Source of the DNA: Shewanella eurypsychrophilus
Lineage (GTDB): Bacteria > Pseudomonadota > Gammaproteobacteria > Enterobacterales > Shewanellaceae
Assembly: GCF_007004545.3 (NCBI RefSeq)
Contig: NZ_CP045503.2
Span: 1,892,501-1,956,500, forward strand
Length of the DNA stretch: 64,000 nt
Direction of reading: 5' to 3'
The notes under the pieces are model-generated. The model did not search any database, was not told the DNA's origin, and saw only the letters and a list, made by a program, of their open reading frames with translations. Below are positions 9,527 through 19,600 of this stretch, piece by piece; the first letter of the stretch is position 1, and each line of letters starts with the position of its first letter. The translations under genes and the position numbers were made by a program.

Positions 9527-10723
9527 ATGGAATTTTATAATCCCCAATTTATTACAGAGCATTGTCAAAATATTTTAAGATTTTATAATGAACGAGTCAT
9601 TGATAATACGGGCGGGTATTTTCAAAGCTATCATAATAATGGTCGTTTGTTTAACGAAAAGTTCAGGCATTTAGTGAGCAGTACTCGAATTGTAATAAAT
9701 TATGCAACGGCTGGTCATTTCTTCAATAATAAAGAGTACCTTGAAATTGCTCGCCATGGTTTAAATTATGTTGAGCAAGTTCATTGGCAAGAAGAAAGTC
9801 AAAAGTATGCATGGCTAATGGATAACCATAAGCCAACAGATATGACCCAGCAGGCATATGGTTATGCATTTGTATTGATGATGTACGCGGCGGCTAAAAA
9901 GGCTGGACTTGTCACTGACGAGAAACAAATATTAAAAATATACAAGCTGATTGAAGACATGTTTTGGCAGGAAGAATACGGCCTATATGCGGATGAAATA
10001 TCCCCGGATGGAGAGTTAAGCACATATCGTGGTCAAAACTCGAATATGCATATGTGTGAAGCCATGATCTACTGTTTTGAAGCCACTCAAAATACCCTAT
10101 ATTTGAAAAAGGCTGAAATAATTGCCTTTAATATCGTTAAGCGACAGGCTAGCCTAACTGATGGTTTGATTTGGGAGCACTTCACTGAGAATTTTCAACC
10201 CGATTGGGAATACAACAAGGACGATCCTAAGAATATATACCGCCCCTGGGGATTTCAGCCAGGTCATCAAACTGAGTGGTCACAGTTACTGGTTTTATTA
10301 AACCAATACTCCCCAAAAGACTGGCTTATTGATAGTGCTAAAGAATTATTTGACCGGGCATTTGATAAGAGTTGGGATAATGAGTATGGGGGCTTATTTT
10401 ATGGCTTCTCTCCCGATGGTGATATCTGTGACAGTGACAAATATTTTTGGGTGCAATCTGAGAGTATTGCTTCAGCGGCCATGTTATTCAATGAAACTCA
10501 AGATGATAAATATCTAATGTTTTATGACAAGCTATGGGAATATAGTTGGGAACACTTTGTCGACCATAAGGAAGGGGCTTGGTATTGGCTTCTTAAGAAT
10601 GATAACTCGCACTACTCAAATCAAAAGAGTGTCTCGGGCGCAAAATGTGATTTCCATACCATAGGGGCTTGTTTTAAAGTGTTAACTAGCATGGGCATCT
10701 CAACTATCGATGACTTGGCATAA
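9527..10723 (+). CDS. AGE-family isomerase/epimerase (mannose isomerase or N-acylglucosamine 2-epimerase)
   Basis: A 398-residue (alpha/alpha)6-barrel protein of the AGE/renin-binding-protein family. Catalytic-site features: STRIVINYA near residue 51 (arginine), RPWGFQPGHQTEWSQLL near residue 240 (first catalytic His) and CDFHTIGACF near residue 374 (second His). The family includes GlcNAc/ManNAc 2-epimerase, mannose isomerase and cellobiose epimerase, which cannot be separated by eye. NanE already epimerises the phosphorylated amino sugar, and the partner is a fructokinase-like PfkB, so mannose to fructose isomerisation is favoured. That would let the cell use mannose released from the same glycans as sialic acid. 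The two genes form an operon. Confidence 0.78.
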   Translation: MEFYNPQFITEHCQNILRFYNERVIDNTGGYFQSYHNNGRLFNEKFRHLVSSTRIVINYATAGHFFNNKEYLEIARHGLNYVEQVHWQEESQKYAWLMDNHKPTDMTQQAYGYAFVLMMYAAAKKAGLVTDEKQILKIYKLIEDMFWQEEYGLYADEISPDGELSTYRGQNSNMHMCEAMIYCFEATQNTLYLKKAEIIAFNIVKRQASLTDGLIWEHFTENFQPDWEYNKDDPKNIYRPWGFQPGHQTEWSQLLVLLNQYSPKDWLIDSAKELFDRAFDKSWDNEYGGLFYGFSPDGDICDSDKYFWVQSESIASAAMLFNETQDDKYLMFYDKLWEYSWEHFVDHKEGAWYWLLKNDNSHYSNQKSVSGAKCDFHTIGACFKVLTSMGISTIDDLA

Positions 10724-10732
10724 TATATTTAA

Positions 10733-10759
10733 ATAGCGGTCAACCTCGTTGGCCGCTAT
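10733..10759. terminator. Hairpin between convergent isomerase and kelch genes
   Basis: ATAGCGG at 10733-10739 pairs with CCGCTAT at 10753-10759, extended inward by CAAC/GTTG around a CTC loop. T-runs are weak on both sides, so it may act as a modest bidirectional terminator for the two converging genes. Confidence 0.45.
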
Positions 10760-10764
10760 AACCG

Positions 10765-11985
10765 CTAATTGTTCATAATACTTACAGTGCCTTGATACAC
10801 GATTGGACTGCGAATAACGGGTTTAACCTCACCAGAAATCCAGAATACCTTATTTTCTTTTTGTTCAATATTCAATGGACCTGCACCACCAGGAAATGGA
10901 ACATCATCGCTCGATACATCCCATGAATTTTCTTTTATATTGTAGATAACCTGGCGATGGCTAAAGTGAAAGTCTTTTGGTTCCATAGCAAAATAGGCTT
11001 GTTTAAATTCATTTAACTCTTCATTTTGCAAACTGCCAAGTTGATAGATAGCATGATCAAATATCTTTTTATTTACCCCTCCGAGTAACAGTAATTTATT
11101 GCTTGATAGGCTTGCAACACCACCACCGGTTACCGCAAACGCTTTTCCATCTAGGGTTGTTGGTGATAATACTTGCCAACTCTTACTTTTAAAGTCAAAC
11201 GCATAAGAGTCAGTTAACACATACTCATCTTTTTCCCCTTCGAAATTCATCCCACCAAAAATATAGAAAAGCCCATTATGATTGATCGAAGGAAACTGAA
11301 CTCGATTTACACCCGGTATCGCAGGGGTGTCTTCGGCATTAATACAAGTGCCTTTCTCAAATGAAAACCGACATACTTTATTCGTTGGTTTGGTATTTTG
11401 TTGGCCAGCAAAAAGGTACAGCGCGTTATTTTGCCATGCAGCGCTCCCTAATGCCCAAGTAAAGGGGAGTTTAGCTATTACTTCAGTTATAGGTACCTGA
11501 TTATCATCTAAGGTCAGCTTGATAATAGAATCCAATGCTTGTTCATTATTTTGTCCACCAACCAAATATAGGCTGTTACCGACAACGACAGTGGCACCAT
11601 ATCCAGATTTAATGGGTAAGTGCCCATTTGATACCAGCTTTAATTGGTCGTTACTCACATCGAAGACAAAAATATCAGAATAATACTCTTTTTGCCCATT
11701 TTGAAAAACGGGGTGGCCTTTAGGAAAGTTAGCGCCACCAGCAACAATCAAATAATCACCTAAGAAAGCAGTGTAAGCCGCGGAAACACCAAGTGACTCT
11801 AAGAACCCTTCTGGAGCCGGTAAACTCCCCGATTTTTTCCAAAGAATTTGGATTTCAGCCGATGCTTGCTTGTTAGAATTATTGAACCGTTCGCTAGAAT
11901 CACCAAGAGTCGTCGGCTTCTCAACGGCGTTAAGATATAAAGATAAACATAGAGAAAATAGTATACACATTTTTAAATATTTCAA
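10765..11985 (-). CDS. Secreted kelch-repeat protein, NanM-like N-acetylneuraminate mutarotase
   Basis: The open frame extends to 12051, but an AAGGA ribosome site 7 nt before a TTG at 11985 gives a protein starting MKYLKMCILFSLCLSLYLNA, a normal signal peptide; I chose that start. The mature ~380 residues contain kelch repeats (LIVAGGANF, LYLVGGQNN, LYLFAGQQN, FYIFGGMNF, LLLLGGVN) of a six-bladed propeller. NanM-type mutarotases speed alpha/beta interconversion of released sialic acid in the periplasm. It lies downstream of the TonB receptor on the same strand, but a terminator-like hairpin separates the two. It duplicates the propeller fused to the symporter, so the two may differ in substrate or timing. 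Confidence 0.8.
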   Translation of the reverse strand: MKYLKMCILFSLCLSLYLNAVEKPTTLGDSSERFNNSNKQASAEIQILWKKSGSLPAPEGFLESLGVSAAYTAFLGDYLIVAGGANFPKGHPVFQNGQKEYYSDIFVFDVSNDQLKLVSNGHLPIKSGYGATVVVGNSLYLVGGQNNEQALDSIIKLTLDDNQVPITEVIAKLPFTWALGSAAWQNNALYLFAGQQNTKPTNKVCRFSFEKGTCINAEDTPAIPGVNRVQFPSINHNGLFYIFGGMNFEGEKDEYVLTDSYAFDFKSKSWQVLSPTTLDGKAFAVTGGGVASLSSNKLLLLGGVNKKIFDHAIYQLGSLQNEELNEFKQAYFAMEPKDFHFSHRQVIYNIKENSWDVSSDDVPFPGGAGPLNIEQKENKVFWISGEVKPVIRSPIVYQGTVSIMNN

Positions 11986-12085
11986 TGGTATATCCTTGTT
12001 TTTATGACTATAAACAGCATTGTCTAGGGTTGGGTTAAGTTTGAATGTCATAACCCTAATATCAACGATATAATCTATTTAAACC

Positions 12086-12122
12086 AAAAATCAAACCTAA
12101 TCTGCACAGATTAGGTTTGATT
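12086..12122 (-). terminator. Terminator after TonB-dependent receptor
   Basis: A perfect 16-bp stem (12089-12104 with 12107-12122) encloses a 2-nt loop. On the minus strand it ends in TTTTTGG. It sits 57 bp past the receptor stop and before the kelch gene, so the latter may have its own promoter or depend on read-through. Confidence 0.72.
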
Positions 12123-12178
12123 GATTTGTCAGCTAACATTACCGAATTAATGGACTCTCATCCATTAATTCACTTCAA

Positions 12179-15109
12179 TTAAAACGTGAGTTTCATTCCA
12201 GCAAAGTATTGACGGCCAATAACATCATAAGCTCTAGGCTCAGTGTTTGTACCTATTGCAGCACCACGAGCTAAAATATCAGGTTGTTGGTCAAGCAAGT
12301 TGTTTGAACCAAGATAAACATTTATCGCATCATTAATTTGGTAGCTAGCTCTAATATCCACATACGTTACAGCGTCCATTGTATTTATATCTTCAGACAA
12401 GTTTGCTGTTGAATCATCGCCAGGAACGTTATCAAGATAAGCTTCTGTTTCAGAACGATATGTCACTTGAGCAAAAAGATTAAAGTCTTCTGTAATATTG
12501 TATGAGGCATTAAAAGCCAAACGCATTTCAGGAAATTGTGGACGGCCAACAAACTCTTCAATACCGCCAGCCGTTTCCTGATCCCATTCAGATAAAAAGT
12601 TTGCATTAAGCATCAGGCTTAATTCATCCAATGGTGAATAGGCAACTTCAAAATCAAAGCCGCTAGTATTAATGGTATCGGCATTGATCAGTGTTGAACG
12701 TAAATCTAAGATTGGACCCGCTGCCGTATCTCTGACTAGATTGCCGCCACAGGTCTCATCAAAACTACCTGGGTCCACATCATGACAACGTTCAACAAAA
12801 GTAGAAGCACTGACTCGAGCAATACCATCTTCAATCTTAATAGAATAGTAATCTAGTGAAATTGATAAGTTATCGAGTGGGGTAAACACAGCACCTAATG
12901 TTAATGCATCAGCCGTTTCTTCTGATAAATCCTCTGAGCCTGTTTGTAATAACGTTGTATTGTTAGTTTCAGATGCAATTAAGTTAAATTCACCATTAGG
13001 ATCCGCTGCCATACGAGCTGCAATTGCAGAGACTGATGCACAGTTTTTATCAATATTGCTAGTACCCGTATTGCTTGTACCATTACATATATCAGTATCT
13101 GTTCCTGCAACAGACGATGAGCCTGAAGCGAATAAATCACTGACGTTAGGGGCACGAACTGAACTCGACTGACTCCCACGTAAACGAATCCAATTATTAA
13201 CTGGTGCATCAAGACCTAAACGGTAAGTAAAGGTAGTACCCACTGTCGAGTACTCAGCCACTCGTCCTGCAAGACTTACATTAAGCCAATCTGCAACAGG
13301 GACATAAAGCTCACCAAATGCTTCGACTACATCAAATGACCCCTTGATAGGCTGGACACTTGGCGAACGAGAAAAACCGAGCTGACGGAAACTATCTGGT
13401 GTTTCTTCTGCTGATTCTTTTCTGTACTCAACACCCGCTGCAAAGCCCATGTTGTCGGCACCAATGGAAAAATCAAGTTCACCAGAAACCACACTTGTTA
13501 GCACAGTTTGTTCGACTCTACCCATTTGACTAGAATCGATTTTAATATATTTAATCGCGTCTTCAGAGAAGCCAACAATACCTGCTTGACCGGCTAAACT
13601 GTCAGCTGTGCTAAAAGGGTTAACCGGTAAACAACCTTCAATTCTGGCATATTCATTAGCACACTGGTAACCGCCATTACCGTCTGATTCTATGGTCACA
13701 GCTTCACGCATATTAGGCAGACTAGTATCACCAGTAATTACCGCTTGTGCACTGGTAACACCGTAAACAGCACTTGTTTTCCATTCCATGTCATTATCAA
13801 ACAAGTAACTATAACTACCGGCAACTCTAAAAGTATCGCGGTTATTCGAAATTCCACGTTCACCAAATTCCCATAATCTTCTATTCGTTGTTACATTAGA
13901 AAGATTAGTATCGCCACCATTAGCATTCATTTCGGCTAAAAGTTGTGCCCCAGCACTACTACCCACAAAGTATGGGCTAGTTGCTACATCAATAGGGTTT
14001 GTACCACCGGCACCCGTTTTAAATAAGTTACCATTAACATCGATAGGTGCTTCTTCTATCGCGGTACTGGCTGAAGTCGCTGCGTAGTTCAGTTCAAATT
14101 CAATAAATTCTTTGTCTGAGACATCAAAAGTTATCCCTGAAGCAATAGTAAAACGCTCATAGGGTGTGACAATAGTTCGGCCCGCATGCTGGTTATCATA
14201 ATCCGTCGTACCTACTCGGTTATAGTTACTGTCCAGTGTAGGTTGGTTGGTATTGAATGGGTCACCGTTACCAAAAATTTTCACATCACCATAACCAAGG
14301 TAAGCACCATCTACATGGCTAGGACCATTACGTACAGCGAGGGAGTTTCTGATGCCATCGCCAGTCGTATCAATAAAGCGTAATTCATTAGCAGCAAAGT
14401 CTCTGTCTCTTGACATGAGTTTTTCTTGTTTTGTAAAGCTGCCAGATACCCAAGCGTTACCTGCATCGAAGTTTTGACCGAAGGTAAAATCAATGTTTGA
14501 TCTTTCGGCGCCTTCATCGGCTGAAGAAGCTAGAGCGTTGATTTCAAAGCCTTCAAAGTCTTTCTTCGTGATGATGTTAATAACACCGGCAATGGCATCA
14601 GATCCGTAAATGGCTGATTGACCACCTGTTAATACATCAACACGTTCAATAATGGCGGTTGGGATAGAGTTTAAATCGACACCATAACCATTGTTAGCAG
14701 ACACTCCTGATACATAACGACGACCGTTAACTAACACTAAGGTACGTGCAGAGCCTAAGTTACGTAAAGATGTTGTTGCAACACCAACATCTCCTGCGCC
14801 ACCACCAACAGAAATATTACTCGATGACCCATTAATGTCAGAAGTTATCGAGGGAACTCTGTTTAAGACATCACCAATAGATACTGCACCAATACCTTCT
14901 ATAGCTTCTTTGTCAATCTCAGTGATCGGTGCCGATGACGAAGCATTAGCACTGCCTTTAAAAATGTTAGAACCGGTAACCGCAATACGCTCGAAGGGTT
15001 CTGGTGTTACGTCTGTATTTTCTTCTGCTGCGATTACTGTTGGGCTAAGTAAAGCGGCAATACATACAGATAATGCTGTTCGGTGAAATGCTCTCTGATT
15101 TAAATTCAT
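12179..15109 (-). CDS. TonB-dependent outer-membrane receptor, probable sialic acid/sialoglycan uptake
   Basis: A 976-residue TonB-dependent receptor. Signal peptide residues 1-28 (ends VIAA before EEN); TonB box-like FERIAVTGSNI near residue 39; plug domain about residues 55-180 with LRNLGSARTLVLVNGRR and GGQSAIYGSDAIAGVINI; then a long 22-strand beta-barrel ending in the outer-membrane signal MKLTF. Loops are rich in Asn, Thr and Ser, and four cysteine-containing loops occur between residues 480 and 780. Such receptors in carbohydrate loci import oligosaccharides or sugars too large for porins. Location and a shared operator link it to sialate use; the ligand is inferred. No STN domain is seen, so it is not a FecA-type transducer. 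Confidence 0.88.
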   Translation of the reverse strand: MNLNQRAFHRTALSVCIAALLSPTVIAAEENTDVTPEPFERIAVTGSNIFKGSANASSSAPITEIDKEAIEGIGAVSIGDVLNRVPSITSDINGSSSNISVGGGAGDVGVATTSLRNLGSARTLVLVNGRRYVSGVSANNGYGVDLNSIPTAIIERVDVLTGGQSAIYGSDAIAGVINIITKKDFEGFEINALASSADEGAERSNIDFTFGQNFDAGNAWVSGSFTKQEKLMSRDRDFAANELRFIDTTGDGIRNSLAVRNGPSHVDGAYLGYGDVKIFGNGDPFNTNQPTLDSNYNRVGTTDYDNQHAGRTIVTPYERFTIASGITFDVSDKEFIEFELNYAATSASTAIEEAPIDVNGNLFKTGAGGTNPIDVATSPYFVGSSAGAQLLAEMNANGGDTNLSNVTTNRRLWEFGERGISNNRDTFRVAGSYSYLFDNDMEWKTSAVYGVTSAQAVITGDTSLPNMREAVTIESDGNGGYQCANEYARIEGCLPVNPFSTADSLAGQAGIVGFSEDAIKYIKIDSSQMGRVEQTVLTSVVSGELDFSIGADNMGFAAGVEYRKESAEETPDSFRQLGFSRSPSVQPIKGSFDVVEAFGELYVPVADWLNVSLAGRVAEYSTVGTTFTYRLGLDAPVNNWIRLRGSQSSSVRAPNVSDLFASGSSSVAGTDTDICNGTSNTGTSNIDKNCASVSAIAARMAADPNGEFNLIASETNNTTLLQTGSEDLSEETADALTLGAVFTPLDNLSISLDYYSIKIEDGIARVSASTFVERCHDVDPGSFDETCGGNLVRDTAAGPILDLRSTLINADTINTSGFDFEVAYSPLDELSLMLNANFLSEWDQETAGGIEEFVGRPQFPEMRLAFNASYNITEDFNLFAQVTYRSETEAYLDNVPGDDSTANLSEDINTMDAVTYVDIRASYQINDAINVYLGSNNLLDQQPDILARGAAIGTNTEPRAYDVIGRQYFAGMKLTF

Positions 15110-15491
15110 AACTTCCCTCTATGTGTTTTTTAATTTTTTTAGGCACTACAAATTACAGCTATACAGTATCTAGTGAATCAATATTGTACAGTCAACCTAT
15201 CATACCAGTATGCATTCAGCAACACTCGCGCAACAAATGGTTAAATATAATACTTAGACTGGTTATTAGCGTTTACATTTATGGGTGCGCTCATTGCACA
15301 AGACAGAAGAATAGAAGCTTGCAGCCTCTGCTCGGTGACACTTAGCGGTAATAGATAAATGGGTATGCCATTTCAGTGTGTCTCAAAAGTGTCCCCATAC
15401 AAGCTGCGAGCCCTTGTGAAAAGGGTCGAGTTTTCTTACTATAGAAAAATAGAAACTCACCACTATCTCCCTCATTTTTAAACGAGAATGC
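15110..15491. other. Promoter region between the TonB receptor and sbcD
   Basis: A 382-bp divergent gap. The receptor side holds the NanR-like site at 15189-15207. The sequence TTAGCGTTTACATTTAT near 15266 resembles the LacI-type site at 25704-25717 but is only half symmetrical. The sbcD side has CCCTT/AAGGG arms near 15412. A 74-codon open frame on the plus strand has no ribosome site or recognisable content and I do not call it. Confidence 0.5.
15189..15207 (-). promoter_or_regulatory. NanR-like operator upstream of TonB receptor
   Basis: The minus strand reads TGGTATGATAGGTTGACTG, 17 of 19 identical to the site upstream of nagA (7891-7909). It lies 80 bp before the receptor ATG, a plausible repressor position. 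Confidence 0.62.
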
Positions 15492-16637
15492 ATGAAATTT
15501 ATCCATACTTCTGACTGGCATATTGGCAGGCAACTTCATAATCAGAGCCTGCTTGACGACCAGCGCTTCGTTCTTAATCAGATTGTCGAGCTTGCAGTCC
15601 TGCATGATGTCGATGCGCTGATTGTCGCAGGTGATATTTACGACAGATCCATTCCGCCAGCGAGTGCCGTGGCCCTGCTTGATGAGGTGGTCAATCGTGT
15701 GGTGAATGAACTTAAGATCCCCATAATAATGATCGCCGGTAATCATGATGGTCATGAACGTTTGGGCTTTGCGTCGAGACAGATGATCGATAGCGGCTTG
15801 CACATAGTCGGCCCGTTAACAAAAACGGTTACATCTATTGAGCTTAAAGGTAAGCAGGGCAGTGCGATGTTTTATGGTCTGCCCTATGCCGATCCTGCCA
15901 CTGTGCGTCACGTATTGGATTGTGAGGTGAGTACTCATGAAGCCGCGATGGATAAATTGCTGGAACAGGTGCATGAACACGACAGCAATGGTTTACCTAA
16001 AGTGGTGATCAGCCATTGTTTTCTCGATGGGGGCAGCGAGTCTGAGTCCGAACGTCCTCTGAGTATTGGCGGCGCCGATAAAATATCACCCAAACTATTT
16101 ACGCCCTTTAACTATACGGCGCTGGGTCACCTTCATGGGCCGCAGTACAAAGGCAGCGATCATGTCAGGTATTCAGGCTCTATGCTCAAATACTCTTTTA
16201 GTGAGCAGCATCAGAATAAGTCAGTGACTTTAGTTGAGTTAGATAGTGAAGGGAAAGCTCACTTTGAGTTGCTGCCATTATCAGCCATGAGAGATGTGCG
16301 CATTATAGAAGGCAAGTTGGCCGAATTACTTAAAATCGGTAAAACCGATGTTAATCGTGAAGATTATCTGATGGTGAGATTGAGTGATAAGACAGCTATT
16401 TTAGATGCCATGGGCAAGCTCAGAAGCGTGTATCCCAATGTGCTGCATTTAGAGCGTACTGGCTTGATGAGTGATAACGGCAAGGTTGAACTGAGCCGGG
16501 ATCATATCAAGAAGGGTGAGATGGATATGTTTAGTGACTTCTTCACTCAAGTGTCCGGTGATGCGATGACAGAGGCGCAGCAACAAGCGATGACAGCAGC
16601 CATCGATGAGCTACATAAGTTGGAGCGCACATCATGA
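15492..16637 (+). CDS. sbcD: Exonuclease subunit SbcD
   Basis: A 381-residue calcineurin-like phosphoesterase, the nuclease subunit of SbcCD (Mre11 homologue), which cuts DNA hairpins and trims blocked ends. Metal-binding motifs occur in order: HTSDWHIGRQLH at residue 5, VAGDIYDRSIPPASA near residue 46, AGNHDGHERLG near residue 80, VISHCFLDGG near residue 175 and ALGHLHGPQ near residue 210. Length matches the family. The ATG is preceded by an AACGAGA stretch. The stop overlaps the sbcC start by 4 bp (ATGA), implying translational coupling. Confidence 0.96.
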   Translation: MKFIHTSDWHIGRQLHNQSLLDDQRFVLNQIVELAVLHDVDALIVAGDIYDRSIPPASAVALLDEVVNRVVNELKIPIIMIAGNHDGHERLGFASRQMIDSGLHIVGPLTKTVTSIELKGKQGSAMFYGLPYADPATVRHVLDCEVSTHEAAMDKLLEQVHEHDSNGLPKVVISHCFLDGGSESESERPLSIGGADKISPKLFTPFNYTALGHLHGPQYKGSDHVRYSGSMLKYSFSEQHQNKSVTLVELDSEGKAHFELLPLSAMRDVRIIEGKLAELLKIGKTDVNREDYLMVRLSDKTAILDAMGKLRSVYPNVLHLERTGLMSDNGKVELSRDHIKKGEMDMFSDFFTQVSGDAMTEAQQQAMTAAIDELHKLERTS

Positions 16638-19600
16638 GACCACTTACCTTAGAGATGTCTGCGTTCGGTCCATTTGCATCGACTCAAGTTACCGATTTTT
16701 CAGCATTAGGTTCAAACCCGCTGTTCTTGATCAATGGACCAACGGGCGCAGGTAAAACGACTTTGCTTGATGCCATCTGTTTTGCTTTGTATGGCAAGAC
16801 GACGGGTGATGAGCGAGAAGGCAGTCAGATGCGCTGTGACTTAGCCGCTGACACCTTACTAACCGAAGTGACGTTCAGTTTTGCACTCGGTGACAAGCAA
16901 TACCGAATTCGACGAGTCCCGGAGCAGCAGCGCGCCAAGAAGAGTGGTGATGGATACACGGTGCAAAAGCCGGAAGCGCAGCTTTATCGCATCGATAATG
17001 ATGGCACGGAACATTTGTTAGTGGCCAGTAAAGTATCGGAAGCAACTGCCGAAATTGAGACGCTGACAGGGCTGGATGCCGATCAGTTTCGTCAGGTGAT
17101 GGTACTGCCCCAGGGGAAGTTCCGTGAGCTGCTGATGGCGGATTCAAAAGATAGAGAGAAAATATTTAGCCAGCTATTTCAGACGCAAATTTATCGCAAG
17201 ATTGAAGATAAGCTGAAGTTTCAGGCATCAAGCATAAAGGCTGAGGTGAGAGACCACCGCAATAAGCGTGATGGGATTTTGGAAAGTGTTCAGCTTGACT
17301 CAGATGAAGCGTTAGCCAGTGAGCTTAATGAATTATCGCCTAAGCTAACTGATGCACTAGAGAGTAAAGATAAAGCTCAACTCATGCTCATTGAAGCGAA
17401 TAAGCAGCTCGAGTCGGCTAAGTTATTGGTTACTGATTTCGATAATCTGGATAAGTTGAATCAGACTGCCGCCACGTTATCTGGCCACAAAGAGGCTATT
17501 AAGCAGCGCCAATTCCAGCTTGAGCAGGGTCAAAAAGCCCAGCAGTTACAGCCTGTGTTAGAGGGGGCAATCGCGCGGGGCACCGAAGTTGCTCAAGCGC
17601 AAGAGAGACTCACTCAGGTTCAATTAGCTAAGCAGAGCAGCGAGCAGGGTTTAGCCCTTAGTCAGAGCCAGTTTGATTCTTTGCCTGAGCAAGAGCTGCA
17701 ACTGCAACAAGTCCAGCGTGAAGCCCAGCAGTTAACCTCGTTAGTGCCGCAGCTTCAAGGACTAGATGCACTGCAACAGTCTTTGATTCAGGCAACAAGT
17801 GTGCGGGAGCAAGCCAAAGAGAAAGGAATCAATGAAAAGGCGACATTAGATGCTTTAGTTACAGACAAAAATGTAGCAGAGCAACTTATCCCTCAGTTAG
17901 AGCAAGCTGCTAATGAGCAAGTTAATGCTCAGCAAGCCTTAACAGCACAAAGTGATCTGATAGAGCGTTATTTGCAGTGGCAGAAGACGAGCAGCGAAGC
18001 CAGTCAGACCGAGCAGTCTTTGAGCTTGGTAAAAGATAAAGGTCAGCAACTTAGTACTCAATTTACAGATGCCAAAAAGAATCACCAAAAACTGCAACTG
18101 GTCTGGCATCGTGGTCAGGCAGCCAGTTTAGCCCAGCAGCTTAATCCTGGGCAGCCATGTCCGGTATGTGGTAGTGGCGAGCACCCAAGTCCAGCGCAAA
18201 GCGAAGAGCAACTGCCCACCGAAGAGGAGCTGCAACAGGTGCAGCGTGCTGAAGAGTTGGCCAGTGAAGCCCTGAATCAAGCCAGAGCCGATTATTCTGG
18301 TTTAAATACTAAGCACCAAGAGCAGATAAAGCAGTTAGCGCAGCAGCAACAAAGGTTAGGCGATGGCTGCGAGCAAGGCATTGAGCGCTTACAGTCACAG
18401 CTGCAGCTGCTACAGCAGCAGGTGAACTCAGCCAATGCAGCAGCGCAAGATTTGATTAAGCTTAGAGCGCAGATACAAGACTGGCAGCGACAGGAGAGAG
18501 AGTTACAAACTCAGCTTGATGTTGAGCGAGAGCAATTTCAAGCGCTGCAAAATAATGTCTTTAGTCTTAAGGGGCAGGTGGAGCAAGCTCTAGCTGCGAT
18601 ACCTGAGCAATATCGAAGCTTAGATGCACTCAATGCAGGGCTGAGCAATGTAAGCGCTCAAGTCACTAAGCTAGAGCAAAGCATCAAGCGTACCCGAGAA
18701 TCTCACACCCAGGCGCTTGAGCAAGATGCAGCGCAAACAGCGGCGTTATCCGGGGCGCAGTCGAGCCAGGAACAGGCAAAAACGCAAAATGACAAGGCGT
18801 TATCTGAGCTTAATACTCAATTAGCCACATCGGGCTTTACTGATAAATCAGCGTTAACTCAAGCTTTGTTACCCGTTGAAACACTGCAAAAGATTACTGA
18901 TGAGCTCGCCAAGTATCAGCAGGACACCATTGCCAACCAAACGAGTCTACAACAGCTCAATGGAAAGTTGGATGGGCAGAGAAAACCTCAATTGAGCCTA
19001 CTTGAGTCATCAGTGGCAGCAAGTCAGTTCCAGCAGCAAGAGGCAGAGCAAACCTGGCAGCTTATTCAGGGGCGAGTAACCCAGTTAACTCAAACCCAAA
19101 AGCAGCTTAAAGATGCAGACACGCAGGCTAAGATGCTCGAAGATAAGTATGCCATCATTGGCACATTGTCCGAGGTGGCGAATGGCCAAACGGGTAATAA
19201 GGTGAGCTTACAGCGTTTTGTACTCAGTGTGCTGCTCGATGATGTGCTGCTCGAGGCCAGTCACCGCTTACAGCTGATGAGTAAAGGTCGATACCGCCTG
19301 CTGCGCAAGGAAGATCGTGCCAAGGGCAATAAGGCCTCTGGTCTAGAGTTAGAAGTCGAAGATGCTTATACCTCTAAGGTGAGGTCTGTGGCAACCTTGA
19401 GTGGTGGTGAAAGCTTTATGGCAGCACTGTCGATGGCGTTGGGATTATCCGATGTAGTGCAAGCATATGCTGGTGGAATTAAGCTCGATACTCTGTTTAT
19501 CGATGAAGGCTTTGGCAGTTTAGATCAAGACTCGCTTGATTTAGCCATTCGCACATTAATGGATTTGCAGTCTTCTGGTCGCATGATTGGGGTGATTTCT

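Noticed and set aside
15121..15345. 74-codon plus-strand frame in the TonB receptor promoter
   Set aside because: No ribosome site or family features, and it covers the putative operator and promoter.
15342..15803. 153-codon minus-strand frame across the sbcD start
   Set aside because: It lies antisense to the well-supported sbcD coding region, has no recognisable domain and is explained as a shadow frame.
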